The notes: generated from the letters alone by a model not told the origin. 64,000 nt of DNA from Heliopora coerulea (GCA_030142905.1 JASJOG010000069.1:1233001-1297000), one strand, 5' to 3'; numbered from the stretch's first letter, positions 47,501-58,687 are shown. Translations and numbers: made by a program.

Positions 47501-50500
47501 CAAGAAAACTTGACGTCTTGATTTACCGTTAACGAAATGGAATTTTTGAGGTTGTTTACAACCACTGTTATTGCCGCGGAAACAAGGAGAATCCTTAATA
47601 CTACCTACCAGTTGAAACGCCCTTCGTCGTTTCCTTCTCAGGCAAATTTGGAATTGTTGGCTATAACCATCCAGAGTTACGTCGAAGGAAAGCATAAAGT
47701 GAAAAGAAAAAAAAAAAAGAAGAAAAAAACAACTATCAAAACCGTGTTCAGCCACCTTAAGCCTAAGTCCCTCCGGACAGAATTTTTCAGGTAGAGGACA
47801 CGTTCTGTCTGTCTTTTCCACTTTGTTCCACCTTATCAGGCGAAGCTAAGACTTAAGCAAAGACGTAAAGCTTAAAATCTCGAAAGGCATAAGGAAAAGC
47901 TCACTCAAATTAGGATTTCAAAATGGAGAATTTTTACTCTGGCGCGTTTTACGTGTCGATGGCGTGGAGTCGATGTGAAATGCTAGGAGAATTTTTGTAT
48001 TTTTGTATTTTTGTATTTGAGAAGCACAGAAATGGCATAATTTTCCAAGGTAAAGTTAAAGTTAATCCAGTCCACCAGAACGGAGGCCTACATTCGCTGA
48101 CTTGTTCTTATATATGAGTACGGCATCATGGCCATTAGATGTTGATAGAAGGAAACAATTGAAATACCATAATTTATGGATAATTTGCTTTGCTTTGAAC
48201 ATACTGAAGTCGTTGAAAACAGAAATGCGACCAAGCGATACTGGTCAGTGTAAGTTAGAACGTTTAAAAATTTCAAAAAATTTTATGTTTAAATTCTTTT
48301 AAGAACGTTTTAAAATAGTTTCAATGGCGTTTCGTATGTTAAGCTAATTCAACGTTTTTTAATTGTTTTTGGCGATGTCATGCAGACGGCAGAAATTGGA
48401 AAACGTTTTATGTGTTATTACTTCCTCTAAAATGTATAGATTTGAAAATGCTTACGTATTGACCGGGTCTTAATGCGAATATGTCTGGAAATTGGGTGAA
48501 ACAAGTATAAAATGCTTTGTGTAGCTCTTAAGCTTGGGTTACTCTTATGTGAACACTTCTTTACCATAATTGAGTCGACAAGTATAAGTTTTGAGCCATA
48601 CGACCAGACGGTTAATCGATGGTCACTCGTGGACTGGGGACTTAGTGCCACCACTTGTGACCCTTACTTACTGAACTGAAAGCCTAGCGTGTTTTCTTGG
48701 CGCTGATTTGAGCTTCATTCATGTATTAACCGTCCTTCTTGACTCGTAGTGGAATTTTGTTGTAAACAAAACTCGTTTGATTAAATAGTGCAAAAAAGCT
48801 TTCTGAATTGAGCATGCTCCTAGAACGTTCCACAAAAGTAACTATTACCTCAACAGCGACAATTTTTGTCGACTACGATTTTCCTACTGTTCATAATCGA
48901 AGTTATTAGGACCATTTATTCGAGGGAAATAGAGCACGACATTAGACGTTCCTTGCTTTGGACGCAGACTGGTCCATTTATACGACTGCGAAGCCGCGTC
49001 TTGTGTTGGAAGCGACTTGCGAGCGTTTTCATACCTTTAGCAAGTTGCGTCATTGGGGCTATTTTTATGGTCTCGGCATACCGGGACATTCCAGTCAACC
49101 AGGAAGACTTTTATCCTGGGTTTATATGCAATAAAGAAAATGCATTTTATAAAGGGCTATAAGCGTGGGAAACTGTACTAAAGGGAGGCCTAAAAGTGAT
49201 TTTCAATTAATGGTACATGTAATTATATTCGGTATGTTATTTCAGCCACATAGAATTCTGTTTTGTTGTGCAGTATATATGAAAACACAAAGTGATGTTT
49301 TTGTCACCATTTTGGAGGCTCCAAATGCTCTTTTACTGCTCCAGACACCATTTTGAATTGTTCGTTGCATGCGCAGTTCAATCCATTTTATCCCGGTTGA
49401 TCGGGATATCCCGCCTTGTCACGTTTATATGGACGAAAATTCATCCCGCCTTACCCGGATCCCGGTCAGGCATCGTGTCCCGATTAACCGGGACAAGACG
49501 TAGTTCTCCATAGAAACGCAAATTAAAAACATCAAGAAGTTGTCGGCAAGCTCGAGATCCCGGGTGCCTGGGATGTCCTGGCTAACTGGGATCATGTAAG
49601 CAGGCCCTTATTGTTCCCTTCTAAACGGTCCTATAGTTTGAAAACGTCCGAAGTCTCATTCCCCTGGGACTCGCTATTGATGTCGTTCTGTAATCTCGCA
49701 GTACTTGTTTCATCAAGCTAGCAAAACATTTGACTTATTGTCCCGTGATTTTAAAGCTGGTGACGCATTGCTGTAGTAGTTTTTGAATGCTTATCACGCC
49801 ATGTATACCGATCATTTGAACACGAAGACTTAGCACTTCGGTTGAACGGGTTAATTGTGGGTGTTCCATGATATAATAAGATGGTTAACTTTTTTGACTA
49901 ACTCTTTTAATTTTCTAGCTACTTGGCGAGTTACTTCTGGATCGTCATAACTTCACCGTCATGACTAGGTATATCAGTAATCAAGAAAACCTTAAATTAA
50001 TGATGAATATGTTGCGAGATAAAAGTAGGAATATCCAGTTTGAAGCCTTCCATGTTTTCAAGGTAAGCCTATGTGATGACGATGTTCTGTCCCGTCATTC
50101 ATAGTAGTGTTAAACTGCTCTTGTTTATTTAATATTTGTAGTAAACTCATGCTCATCATTAGTACAAATTAGCTGAATTTCCATCTTCAAATGATCTGAA
50201 GTCCCGTTTCTTCTAAAATGCACGAGAACCTCAAATATAACTTGTGTTATATTTAGGGGGTGCTGGTGGCACAGTGGTATCACTGGTGTCTCTCACTACT
50301 GTGACTTGAGTTCGATTCCGGCTTGGTGCAGTTATCTGATTAAAGTTACCTTTGTCACATGTGAGAAAAGTGTTGTCTATTTTGACTCTACCAAGTACCC
50401 GCAGGTTTTCTCTGGGTACTCCGGTTTCCTCATGTAGTAACATTGGACCCACGAGGGATGGCCCTTACCGGACCTCTTGGGAGAACAACTTAAGTAGCTG

Positions 50501-53346
50501 ATAGGATTACCCAGTGTAAATAAAGACCCTTTGCCTAACTTTACCTTTACCTGGTGAATTTCTCCGAAAGTCGAGAGATTCGTGAAAGGGTTTGTGGAAA
50601 TACTAAATTTAGTAGACCCGCCGGACTTTTACAAAGCCGTCCGAGGCTTTAGGGGATATTTAATTATTTAATTATATTAGCTTTAATTGTTTAATCATAT
50701 TAGTGTAAACATTATGATTACCGCGTAACAAGGGATGGAGAATGTGCAGAACCACTTCACCATTTTCAAGTCAATATCGTTACTGGTCACATAAATTTCA
50801 TTGTAGGTCAAATCAGATTATTTTGGCCTTCAGATGGGTAACGAGGTCTAACGACTCTGCGGCCTACTTGGCTCCATCGAATGCATCAAATAATGAAATT
50901 ACTTTCGTCTTACCGCACAGTCCGCTTACTTTGACAGACGTTTAAGTCACAACGTTTCTCCTTTTCAAGACAACGCGTGGTTGCCGACTTACGATTCATT
51001 TTGTTGTTAGAATACATCATACCATTTGCAGTGTTACCTAGTCGTGAGACAGATGATCAGACCCATCACCACAAGTCTTGCTTGCAACTCCTTCAGGCTG
51101 GGATTTTCATTGATGAACTGCTCGAAGAAATCATCGGATTCGGGTGATTTTTACTTGACCTTTTTCCTACAGCATCTTCTGTCTCTTTTTGTGCTTTTTA
51201 ACTCTTTTTCTTTCTTACCTGTGGTCAGACTTTGGTAAAAAGTATGCCGTTTTCTCAAGCTGTGACTTGCCAAATCTTCTTTTTGTAAGAACCGTTTGAC
51301 GGCTCTAAATTTCATTGCCCTTGCCGTATTTGTCATACCACGGGATGGCGCACATGTGAAACCTTACGGCACGCTGTGAGGAATAGAGGATGAAAATCTA
51401 TTTTTCAACATGTACAAGTACATGAGTTCGATTTCATTTAAAATTGTGCTAAAACGCCTTTCCCATCTGATCGATCCATGTGGAAGTTTGGTTTTATAAA
51501 ACCCAAACTTGGTTTTACAATTTACAATTTTAATTTAACTTCTTATGTATTGGTTTTGACGATTTGTTACCTCATTTGATGACTTATAAATTTTATTGGG
51601 CGTCGTGGGAACGATTTTAATATGACATCTTATTGATTTGTTTAAATACTTAACGAATTTGTTGTGACATCCAGCGAAATTTGGTCTGACTGAAGAATTT
51701 GACGTGATCAGTAACGATGTTGAACTAAAATGGTGTAGTGCTCTTCCGCAAAAAAACATGCCCGAAAGTTTAGTATAAGTCAAGAGTTCGGTGAATATTT
51801 AGGAATTTTTCCTCAAAACAGGAAAAATGGGTTTGAATTTCCCTCATCAACATGCACGTAGAAGAGTTAAAAGATTAATATCCCCCTTAACTCTTTCCTC
51901 GCGGCGTAAAACTTCTATTATTTTACTCTGGCTAATGCCAGACGATTTTACTTGTCGAGGAGAGAGCTGCAGTGAAAGAGTTACAACCATCTCAACGAAG
52001 CAAAATAAACCGGTGGGATAATGGCTAGCCAGGTGATCGAGGCTGGTGTTTGCCTCAATAAAATGTTGAGGCCACAAGGCCAAGAAACTTTATTCTGGCT
52101 AACACCAGACGATACTGTGTAACTATAATATATTTCATGTCATGGAAGCTAATTATATTTGATGCTGATGGTGTGATAGATCGTTGCTTGTCATCTTGGT
52201 CGCTACGATGTGTAAACTACAAAGTAAACTCTTAGAGGGTGTTGGGAAAGCTGGCTTGAAATGACCATGAGTTTAGTTGACGTACACATAGCCGTGGCAC
52301 TTTTCGACAATGTTTCCAAAATAATCGGAATTATGAAAGGTTGCATATCACTTCAGACCTTTTTCAAAGTGATTTACCAGTAATGGGACTGGGCACAGAA
52401 TTTATTCTTATAACGTTCTGGGACTGAGTAAACTTGGGAATACTGAACCACCCAAAAAGAGCTTAGAACACTTGCAGTGTCTTTATTTCATCCTATTCAC
52501 CAGTCATTTTTATCTCACGTGAGGTCTTCTCTCCTGGCCTTCTCTTGAATGTCAATAGAAACTTTAGTTGCACAAATTATAATACTAAACAAGACGTTGC
52601 TCCGAAACATGGAGGGATATTATCTATTCCAGAACAAGTCTATTAACTATTGTTGTCCTGAGAGCAAATTGATATAAAATTATTGTATTAACTCTCTCCA
52701 GTCCCGTACCCGACTTTTTAATTTCACTCTGCCTGACCCCAGATAATGTTACTTGTGAAGGGGAGACGTCTGGGACCGGAAAGGGTTAAAGTAAATTTTA
52801 ACTTTAAATATTACGAGCTCAGTTTACTTGACTCTGACTTTTTTCATCAATTTCCCGTTATAGATTTTTGTGGCCAATCCAAACAAAACGCAACCAATTC
52901 GAGACATTCTAATAAAAAATAAAGACAAACTGGTCGAATTTCTCGAGAACTTTCACACAGATAGAACAGGTTAGGGTATTGAGGTATTTATTACCTGTTC
53001 GGGAATTGTCCCTTTTGTTCATTTAAGATTTTATCTGGGTTTGTATTCATAACGTAACATCGCCTTCCTTATATTACGCTGAATGCGACTTCCAATACGC
53101 TTTTCGAAGTCATAATTGTGGTGTTAAGTCGAGTGACTGTCTTTTAGCTCTAGTTAAAAAGTCAATATTTGGAATCCAAAGAAAATCCCTCCAAAAATGA
53201 ACGTCCGACATTTACATGTATATAACCAATAACATACGCTCAACTCTATTTCTGTAATTGGATCTGTTTTGTTTGTTTCAATAGAAGATGAACAGTTCAC
53301 CGATGAGAAGACGTACCTTATTAAGCAAATCAAGGAATTGTCGTGA
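32434..53346 (+). CDS. CAB39: Calcium-binding protein 39 (MO25), ten coding exons, complete
   Basis: Coding exons are 32434-32541, 34068-34128, 38993-39096, 39683-39801, 41539-41707, 46665-46724, 46795-46860, 49919-50062, 52864-52969 and 53285-53346. Every junction has GT and AG and the phases agree, giving 332 codons plus stop; vertebrate MO25 has about 341. MO25 is a helical-repeat scaffold that binds STRAD and stabilises active LKB1 in the cytoplasm, and it also activates Ste20-family kinases. Diagnostic blocks are [25 protein letters not shown] (exon 4), [14 protein letters not shown] and [14 protein letters not shown] (exon 5), ENYVTKRQS (exon 7), [15 protein letters not shown] (exon 8), [11 protein letters not shown] (exon 9) and [13 protein letters not shown] at the C-terminus. 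An acceptor before the ATG implies a 5' UTR exon. AATAAA at 53472 is a good poly(A) signal. Coding exon 1 is duplicated at 2491-2598. Confidence 0.96.
33080..33124. repeat. (ATGT)n microsatellite, CAB39 intron 1
   Basis: About ten ATGT units with one interruption. Confidence 0.9.
33165..33790 (-). mobile_element. Penelope-like element 3' end with inverted arms, CAB39 intron 1
   Basis: Left (33165-33390) and right (33560-33790) arms are reverse complements with moderate divergence, around a short unique centre. On the minus strand 33664-33299 is open and ends [27 protein letters not shown]. This C-terminal pattern matches the GIY-YIG-bearing Penelope remnant at 26797-27845. No reverse transcriptase remains. 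The right arm contains CTGACGA...GAAA at 33704-33730, resembling a hammerhead ribozyme core. Confidence 0.65.
34560..34690. repeat. Palindrome with hammerhead-like motifs (Penelope terminal repeat relic?)
   Basis: GACTCTGGACTTCGTCAGAGCATC and GATGCTCTGATGAAGTCTACAGTC-type blocks face each other. The minus strand 34594-34564 reads CTGACGA, A, GTCC, loop, GGAC, GTAA; the plus strand 34634-34664 reads CTGATGA...GAAA. The layout resembles the Penelope arms nearby. Confidence 0.4.
36350..38290 (+). pseudogene. Non-LTR retrotransposon reverse transcriptase, decayed, CAB39 intron 2
   Basis: The plus-strand frames follow LINE order. 36361-36700 is the basic linker before RT ([18 protein letters not shown], then [16 protein letters not shown]). 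36880-36955 gives [13 protein letters not shown]. 37020-37165 gives [10 protein letters not shown] and [18 protein letters not shown]. After a frame change, 37280-38100 gives [37 protein letters not shown] and the catalytic FADDTN, then thumb and C-terminal region ([11 protein letters not shown]). The endonuclease is absent and at least three frame breaks or stops occur. It belongs to the Jockey/CR1/RTE-X type in a broad sense; clade not resolved. Confidence 0.88.
40200..40620. repeat. Decayed tRNA-like repeats, CAB39 intron 4
   Basis: 40213-40285 (minus), about 40325-40385 (plus) and about 40530-40600 (plus) keep B-box-like blocks (GAGGATCGAACCCGCC read in reverse; GCGGGTTTCACCTCC; GCAGATTTGATTCCCGTCTGAGG). 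They have the GAGTTTTGGTAGC/GTCTAGGTAGCCC starts seen in the family at 10757-11256. All are too diverged to fold. Confidence 0.5.
41980..42345. other. CAB39 intron 5: GGATAACCC-rich repeat region
   Basis: Repeated GGATAACCCT/AGTAACCCTGG blocks suggest an old TIR element of the kind at 56649-57171, but no clean boundaries are seen. Confidence 0.3.
43128..43438. repeat. 310-bp palindrome with tRNA-like arms, CAB39 intron 5
   Basis: The outer ends ACAATTAACCTACACTGCCGAAG and the complement match almost perfectly. Each arm contains a tRNA-like unit: minus 43165-43237, plus 43329-43399. The plus unit reads GGACTCGATAGTTCAACAGG, then GGACCGGTATCCC, then GTGCGAGTTCAAATTCC. The D arm and T loop are recognisable but the B box is imperfect. 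Inner arms include GGATTGGAGGCGAGTTTTATCC mirrored at about 43300-43322. It is related to the decayed units at 2119 and 32061. A tRNA-derived fold-back element is the best reading; a true tRNA pair is unlikely. Confidence 0.7.
43480..43700. repeat. Purine-rich GGAGTAAGGAGGA tract
   Basis: The plus strand is almost pure A/G, with irregular GGAGGAG(T/C)AAG units. The open frame on the opposite strand (Ser/Leu-rich) is a translation of this tract. Confidence 0.6.
45082..45291. repeat. Two tandem palindromic MITEs (GTTAGCCAGAGTAAAAT core), CAB39 intron 5
   Basis: Two copies (about 45082-45166 and 45182-45291) share CTCATCC-CTTGATGAGT, GGCATTAGCCAGAGTAA and AGTGTGCCCTTG...TTAATGGGTTAA in order. 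They are reverse complements of the 27957-28055 copy. Confidence 0.7.
47088..47757. mobile_element. 670-bp inverted-repeat element with TA flanks, CAB39 intron 7
   Basis: The ends AGGTGGCTGAACAC and the complement of GTGTTCAGCCACCT form a 14-bp perfect inverted repeat, with TA on both sides (47086-47087, 47758-47759). The interior has no transposase. The open frames inside include a poly-Lys run from an A-rich tract and are not genes. Confidence 0.7.
49350..49610. repeat. CCCGGTTGATCGGGATATCCCG repeat region, CAB39 intron 7
   Basis: Many inverted CCCGG-T/A-ACCGGGA blocks (CCCGGTTGATCGGGA, CCCGATTAACCGGGA, CTAACTGGGATCATGTAAGCAGGCCC). It looks like an old TIR element whose right end is GCAGGCCC. 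The left boundary is uncertain. Confidence 0.4.
50256..50555 (+). repeat. tRNA-derived SINE, CAB39 intron 8
   Basis: It begins GGGGGTGCTGGTGGCACAGTGGTATCA (A-box-like), with GAGTTCGATTCCGG (B box) about 40 bp on. A tRNA-unrelated body follows containing GTTTTCTCTGGGTACTCCGGTTTCCTC, a block that recurs in metazoan SINEs carrying a conserved central domain. The end is a short CTTTACCTTTACCT tail. Length and order fit a SINE of about 300 bp; it would be Pol III driven if intact. Confidence 0.75.
51889..51984. repeat. Palindromic MITE (GGCTAATGCCAG core), CAB39 intron 8
   Basis: TTAACTCTTTCCTCGC and GTGAAAGAGTTA ends flank ATTTTACTCTGGCTAATGCCAGACGATTTTAC. A truncated relative lies at about 52030-52120. 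Confidence 0.65.
52687..52789. repeat. Palindromic MITE, CAB39 intron 8
   Basis: TTAACTCTCTCCAGTCCCG and CGGGACC-type ends (GGGACCGGAAAGGGTTAA) flank TTTCACTCTGCCTGACCCCAGATAATGTTAC. It ends about 75 bp before CAB39 exon 9. Confidence 0.6.
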
Positions 53347-53471
53347 ATGATAAATGAAGGGGATTGACGATAAATATTTTACTTTTATTTGTAAAAAGTC
53401 CAACATGTTATCAAGCTTCACTTATTCGTAGTTACGCAACCACAATGATTTTTTTCATCCTAATTGTGGGG

Positions 53472-53477
53472 AATAAA
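53472..53477 (+). terminator. Candidate CAB39 poly(A) signal
   Basis: AATAAA lies 126 bp after the CAB39 stop codon, the first canonical hexamer downstream. Confidence 0.5.
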
Positions 53478-53499
53478 CCATCGAAATACTTTTAGTTCT

Positions 53500-55396
53500 A
53501 TTTCCATGAACATCAAACTAAGGTGAAAGAGACATTGATGGAATTACAACATAACAATTGTTATGCTGTATATGACAGAGCTCTAGTTTTGACTTATTAA
53601 TAACGGTAATGTGTAAAAATTTCCAACTTTAAATTATTGGCTTTAAAACTAACTCATAAATCCTATATTATCCCGCCGGGAAAAATTTTTTATTATTTGC
53701 CATTTATAAAATAACAATCTTCCTACTCACGCACTAATTGAACGTGGCTCATCTTCTTTCAGAGCACATGAGTACATGCTACCACATTAAAGAACGCTGC
53801 TTAACATTGTCGCCATGCTAGTAAGTTAATTTCAAGACCTCTTGGGGAGAAGAATATTCTTTCCTGCTGGTTGCTCCCATTGCATCAATAACAATTGTAA
53901 CCCCGGTAATTTATAAGTCTCTTTGCCTACCTCAATGGCTTATATGCTAGCCGATTCCAGCCCTAAATTTAACACATTTTGAGCCGATAAACAGAAGTAG
54001 TTGGGGTAAAATTTCATTTACTCGTTCGCAGCAAAGAGAAAGATATACGTCACAAATTGCTATAGTTAACACTTGTGTACAAGTTTTAAATAAGGTAATT
54101 AATATAACTTTTTTTCCCTCCGTCCCCCAGATTACTTCTGATGCACTTAATCAGTTAATGTATCACCAAATTTGTAGTAGTGTTTAGAACTATTAAATAA
54201 TGGCAATTCAAAGATGAAGGCAAACACTCGTGACAGAAATTATGCGATTTTGACACATCTCAATTTTGATTGGGAAACAGAGACAGGTAATTCTGGGTTA
54301 TACAATATCCTTTTATCATCGATGGACATTAGGCTTTATAGATCTGAAATTATCGTCAGCTATAGGGAAGGGTTTTTATGCATGATTTCAAAATATATGT
54401 AATTTCTGCAGACAATCGTTTCGTCCGCACGGCTCCCATTAAAGCTGTTTACAATCGAATCTATGTACATGAATACTAAGTGAATCCTACAATTAGTATC
54501 ATTGTGATCAAAGGACAAAGTTCACAAGTTGAATAATAAAACAATTTTTTTAATTTGGATTTCACCTGACGGCGAGAATTGTCAATGCCTAGGTTTGTAT
54601 TATCTGGCACTCAACTCTAGCTGCTACAGTCTTTAGCTGATAACACAAACCCCTGGCTTGGTAATCCTCGCTATCATACTCAACCTCATCCAAAGTGTAG
54701 TAAATGTTTTCTTAGGTGCTCATTAATTTAGGACAATAATATATATCAAATTTGTCATTTTTATCTTGAAATAACTAAAAAGTGACTTTTAATCATTTTG
54801 TTGCTTAAAGTGCTTATGAGACGAAAAATCTATGCTCCATGTTTCCTTTCCTTAAAAAATTGGGCATTGAGAAATGGAGAATGGTGTTTACCTTTTACCT
54901 TGAACATTTTCCATTGGCTTGATGAGGATTTAATAAAAAGGTGGCTGGCTGCGGTTTCCCGTCGTCTATTTTATAGAAACTCGAAACGCTAAAAAAACTC
55001 CGCTTCGCCTCGTTTTTCAACTCGTTTCTCGGTATCTAGAAATCGGAGAAAGAACACCAACTCGTTTTTGAAACATTACTTCGAATTTATTACCAATTCA
55101 TCTTCAGATTAGACATTTTTAGCTTTACCATTGTGCAGACTACCAAAATTCATTCTGAATTCTAACAAGCAGACAAAAATTATTTGCTGGGCAATAATCT
55201 TTATTACTAGACTTCGATTTCCGCCTGGTATCTCGATTGCCGAAATCCTAAGCAGGCAAAACCTAAGTTGTACCAAACCAGACTTGCTTGCAACTGTTTA
55301 AGTCCATAGACAGGCTAGACTCAAGTCTCAAATAAGTTCCCAAGTCCCTAGAGGAAAGTCTCAAATCTGTGAAGAAGTCCTACGTCAAGTCTCAAG
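53500..55396. other. Intergenic sequence after CAB39
   Basis: No gene is recognised. 54960-55080 contains a GTTTTTCAACTCGTTTCTCGGTATC block shared with the fold-back at 18772-18928. 55280-55396 is rich in CAAGTCTCAAGTC units that resume at 57172 and 58155, suggesting an older element split by later insertions. Confidence 0.4.
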
Positions 55397-56647
55397 TCAA
55401 CCCTATTCCCCACGGGCTATTTCAGACCCCTATTCCCCAAAGGGGGGTCATAATGACCCCTCCCCCCACTAACTTTTGATTGGAAAGTGGTAGAATCTTG
55501 AAACTTTGCATGGATAGAGTACCAACATAAGAACTTTACATTTTTGTATTAATGACGTATGTGTGACGTCACAAAATATGCTGACGTCAGCATTTTTAGG
55601 AGTACCATTGAAAATATGCAAAAACTGTGTAAATGGCACTTTTCGCTTCAGGAATTGCTTTGATGGGCTCCAACCAATGAAATATGTCATTTGAAACCTG
55701 TTGGCTGCCTATTTCTTTTGCCTTTTACTTGTACATCTATCTAATTAAAAACCTTGCTTAAAATTTCAAATTTGTGGACTTATACTCAAGTGAAATAGGG
55801 GTTAGGTTTATAACAACATGCACTTTTCTGAAATCAATCTTTTTTCAACTACATACATACATGTTGAAACAAATAGCAACAAACAGTAAATAAAATGTAA
55901 CAGGAACAAACAAATAGTTTTATCAGCCTCAAAAAATTACTGAATGAAGTAAATTGCTTCTTCCTCTTTGGTCCCATTTTATTTATTTTATGTTATTTAT
56001 TACACTAAAGAGAAGAGAAAAATGTGAGCTCAACATACACATGCAAACACATTTCAACAGATGGCGACGCTTCTTTTACACAACTTGAAAGTTTTCAGTG
56101 TAGTTACCACTTGTAAAAGACATTTACCTCTATGTTATTACAACATTCTATTACCATGTGAGTTGAAGTCATAACATTCGAAAAGAAGGCTTTCGAATGC
56201 AAAAGAAGCCATTGCATTGCAATTACAATAAAAATGACGTTGAAAAAACAGACACAAAATAAGTGAAGCAATTTAGCAAGAAGAAAGCGTGATAACATAA
56301 TACCGGTAAATGACGGTATTATGACATCACTTTATTGTCAACTATACAATTTCTTTCTCATAACTATATATAAAACGTGTTTTTAGTTCAAAGGCATTCT
56401 GAGAGCATGAACTTATATATGGTGCCTATTTGCTAGATTTCAGAAATTGAGATTTCAAATGGGGTCATGGTCACACGAACATCATAAAAACTGAAAGGCG
56501 CATGTACCAAAGCCAAAATTCTCCAGAAACGTGTTAAATAAAAACTAAAAGTCAAGGAGACCCAGCATCATAGCGTTGACTGTTTTCCAGAAATTTTGAA
56601 AAAAACATAGGGGGGTCATATTGACTTCCCGTGGGGAATAGGGTTAA
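55397..56647. mobile_element. piggyBac-type element, non-autonomous, TTAA target site
   Basis: The ends are CCCTATTCCCCACGGG (55401-55416) and the exact complement CCCGTGGGGAATAGGG (56628-56643). The right flank is TTAA (56644-56647); the left flank is TCAA (55397-55400), one change from TTAA. CCCT-type ends with TTAA duplication are diagnostic of piggyBac. A second inverted block (GGGGGGTCATAATGACCCC and GGGGGGTCATATTGAC) lies inside the ends. No transposase frame is visible in 1.24 kb. Confidence 0.82.
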
Positions 56648-56648
56648 T

Positions 56649-57171
56649 GGCCTGTTTACATAGAAGGGTCACCAAGCCAATTGACTTCCCGCGTTTCGTT
56701 TACATGCATGCTAGGGTGATCCCAGGTGTAGGGTTACCCTACCAACTTGCTACGGTAACCCTGGCATCAGGGCTATCTTTTTGTTTACTTAAGCCATGTA
56801 AACGCATCAGGTAGGGTAACCTTTCCAGACGGATCATGTTCCAGTGTAAAAGCGGGCAAAATGTAGTCCTCTGTATTGTCAACAATGGCTTCGCTCGTGT
56901 ATGTGGCAGATGATATCTTTCGATGACATCGGGCAAGCAGTGATGTAACGAATGAAAAGGACTACCTAATCGTCAAACAAACCATCCTCGCATTCAACGA
57001 ATTTGGAAACAAAGAAAATGTCATCTGTGACAAGGACGAAACCTTAGTGATCATACAAAGGTAAGATCACCCTCCTAGTGAAGCTGCCTCCGCTAGAAGG
57101 GCCACCCTATATGTAAACAGGGACTATATTGCGGCTCGCCTAGAAGGGTCACCCTCCATATAAACACGGCC
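56649..57171. mobile_element. Inverted-repeat element abutting the piggyBac element
   Basis: The left end GGCCTGTTTACATAGAAGGGTCACC and the complement of GGGTCACCCTCCATATAAACACGGCC form imperfect inverted repeats. A third AGAAGGGCCACCCTATATGTAAACAGGG block lies inside the right end. TTAA lies just left (56644-56647) and immediately right (57172-57175). Non-coding. Confidence 0.65.
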
Positions 57172-57175
57172 TTAA

Positions 57176-58687
57176 GCAAGTCTCGAGTCCTTTCACATTT
57201 ATAAACGGAGTAGACACAGAGAAATTCTCAATGATTACCACAGACACCCAAGCCTGTAGTAAATTAATTAGATCACTCCTGTCGCCATGTAAAATGGTCG
57301 TTGGCAACGGGTGGTTCTTCAGATAGGTTTGAGAATGACGTCACCGAGTCATGGTGGTAATGACGGATTTTCGTAGGCAGCAAAAATCGGATAGACGGTG
57401 AAACCATTGCTACATAGCAATTTTAAAGCACAAGATGATTCTTCATGACCAGTGAAATTTCTTGTTTTTGCGCAAAGAGCAGCTTTTGCACGTTTTTATA
57501 ACTTTTAATGCACAGATATTGCTGAAGAAATTTTACCCAACTCTTCAGGATGACAGAGGGTCTGAAACGGTCTTCCTTCGAAATATCCTTAAAAAGAGAC
57601 CATGCTGGAAATTCGACAAGGAGTAAATAATAATGACAAAAAAACAAATTACAAAAACGAACACTTGCCTCTCGTATTTCGCTTACACACGACATCGGTT
57701 TAAGTTGAAAGGGTACCACATAAAAGAAAATTGTACTGGCCATAAAGTAGCCGCTGGTCACATTTGAGAGTTGGTCACTTTGTACTGGTTCAGTTTAACT
57801 CCAAATCGTCTGTGCCGGAAAAAGCGGTCGTAAAAGGCACGTGGTTGTAAAACATTGGGGCCGTAGAACTCAGGCTCTACATTAATACAATTATTATTCT
57901 GAAAATAATTCAAATCACACACAACAGATTCAGACTGCAAACAACCATGAAAGACAATGACCGTTTTTGCTAGATTCAAAAATATGTGGTCAGAGGCTAA
58001 GGAAACGCAGGGCAGTATCAGATCACCAAAACCGACTACACCGAAAAAATGGCAAATATTTACTTAACTTCATTCAACCTTGACATGGCAGTTAGTCTTG
58101 CCGAGTAACTTCTCTTGTATTTTCGCTACACTTTTCGTCGCATCGTTGGTGCATGTAATTTCAAGTCAGACGCAAGTCTCAAACGGCCAATCATTAAGTC
58201 CCAAGACAAATCTCAAGTCAGTTGAGGCAAGTCTTAGTCAAGTCGCAACGCAAGTCACAAATTTTTTGCGACTACAATCGCCAGCTCTGAATCAAGCATA
58301 CTTTGAGCAAACGTTTAGTTAACAAAGACGAAGAGATGTAGAAGAATTCTTTTAAACCTGATGTTCGCTTCATTGAAAAATATTGGGGTTACCGATTAGC
58401 TGCGATCATTTAATTGGAACCTACTCCTAATAAAGCTACCGACGTTTTCCTAACTTCCACTGTGACCTCAGTCAGTGTCGTGGCTATGGGAGACCGCGAG
58501 GGGCACTGTGTCCCCCTCCCCCTTCACTTCACATTTCACTACACTGAGAAACTTATTTCGTGAAACATTAAACAAAACAACTTAGAATGCCTTGAAGCAT
58601 GCTTGAGAATGAGGAATCGAGTACATTACGTTTACATCTATCTTGGTTTCTTCCTTGGTGATAAAACGTAACATCTAAAGAGGTACA
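57176..58687. other. No recognised gene; AAGTC-rich repeat at 58155-58265
   Basis: Two minus-strand open frames (57979-57758 and 57761-57423) abut, one reading PEFYGPNVLQPRAFYDRFFRHRRFG. I recognise no domain and cannot support a gene. 58155-58265 repeats (C)AAGTC units as at 55280-55396. Confidence 0.35.

Noticed and set aside
47537..47794. 85-codon frame with a poly-Lys run
   Set aside because: The Lys run comes from an A-rich tract inside a TIR element, and no homology is apparent.
5960..53346. AIFM2 and CAB39 as a functional cluster
   Set aside because: They are neighbours only. No shared promoter or known joint pathway is evident, and the interval is filled by unrelated mobile elements.
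57423..57979. Two abutting minus-strand frames resembling a broken gene
   Set aside because: I could not match them to any family. Without a search a pseudogene call is not supportable.
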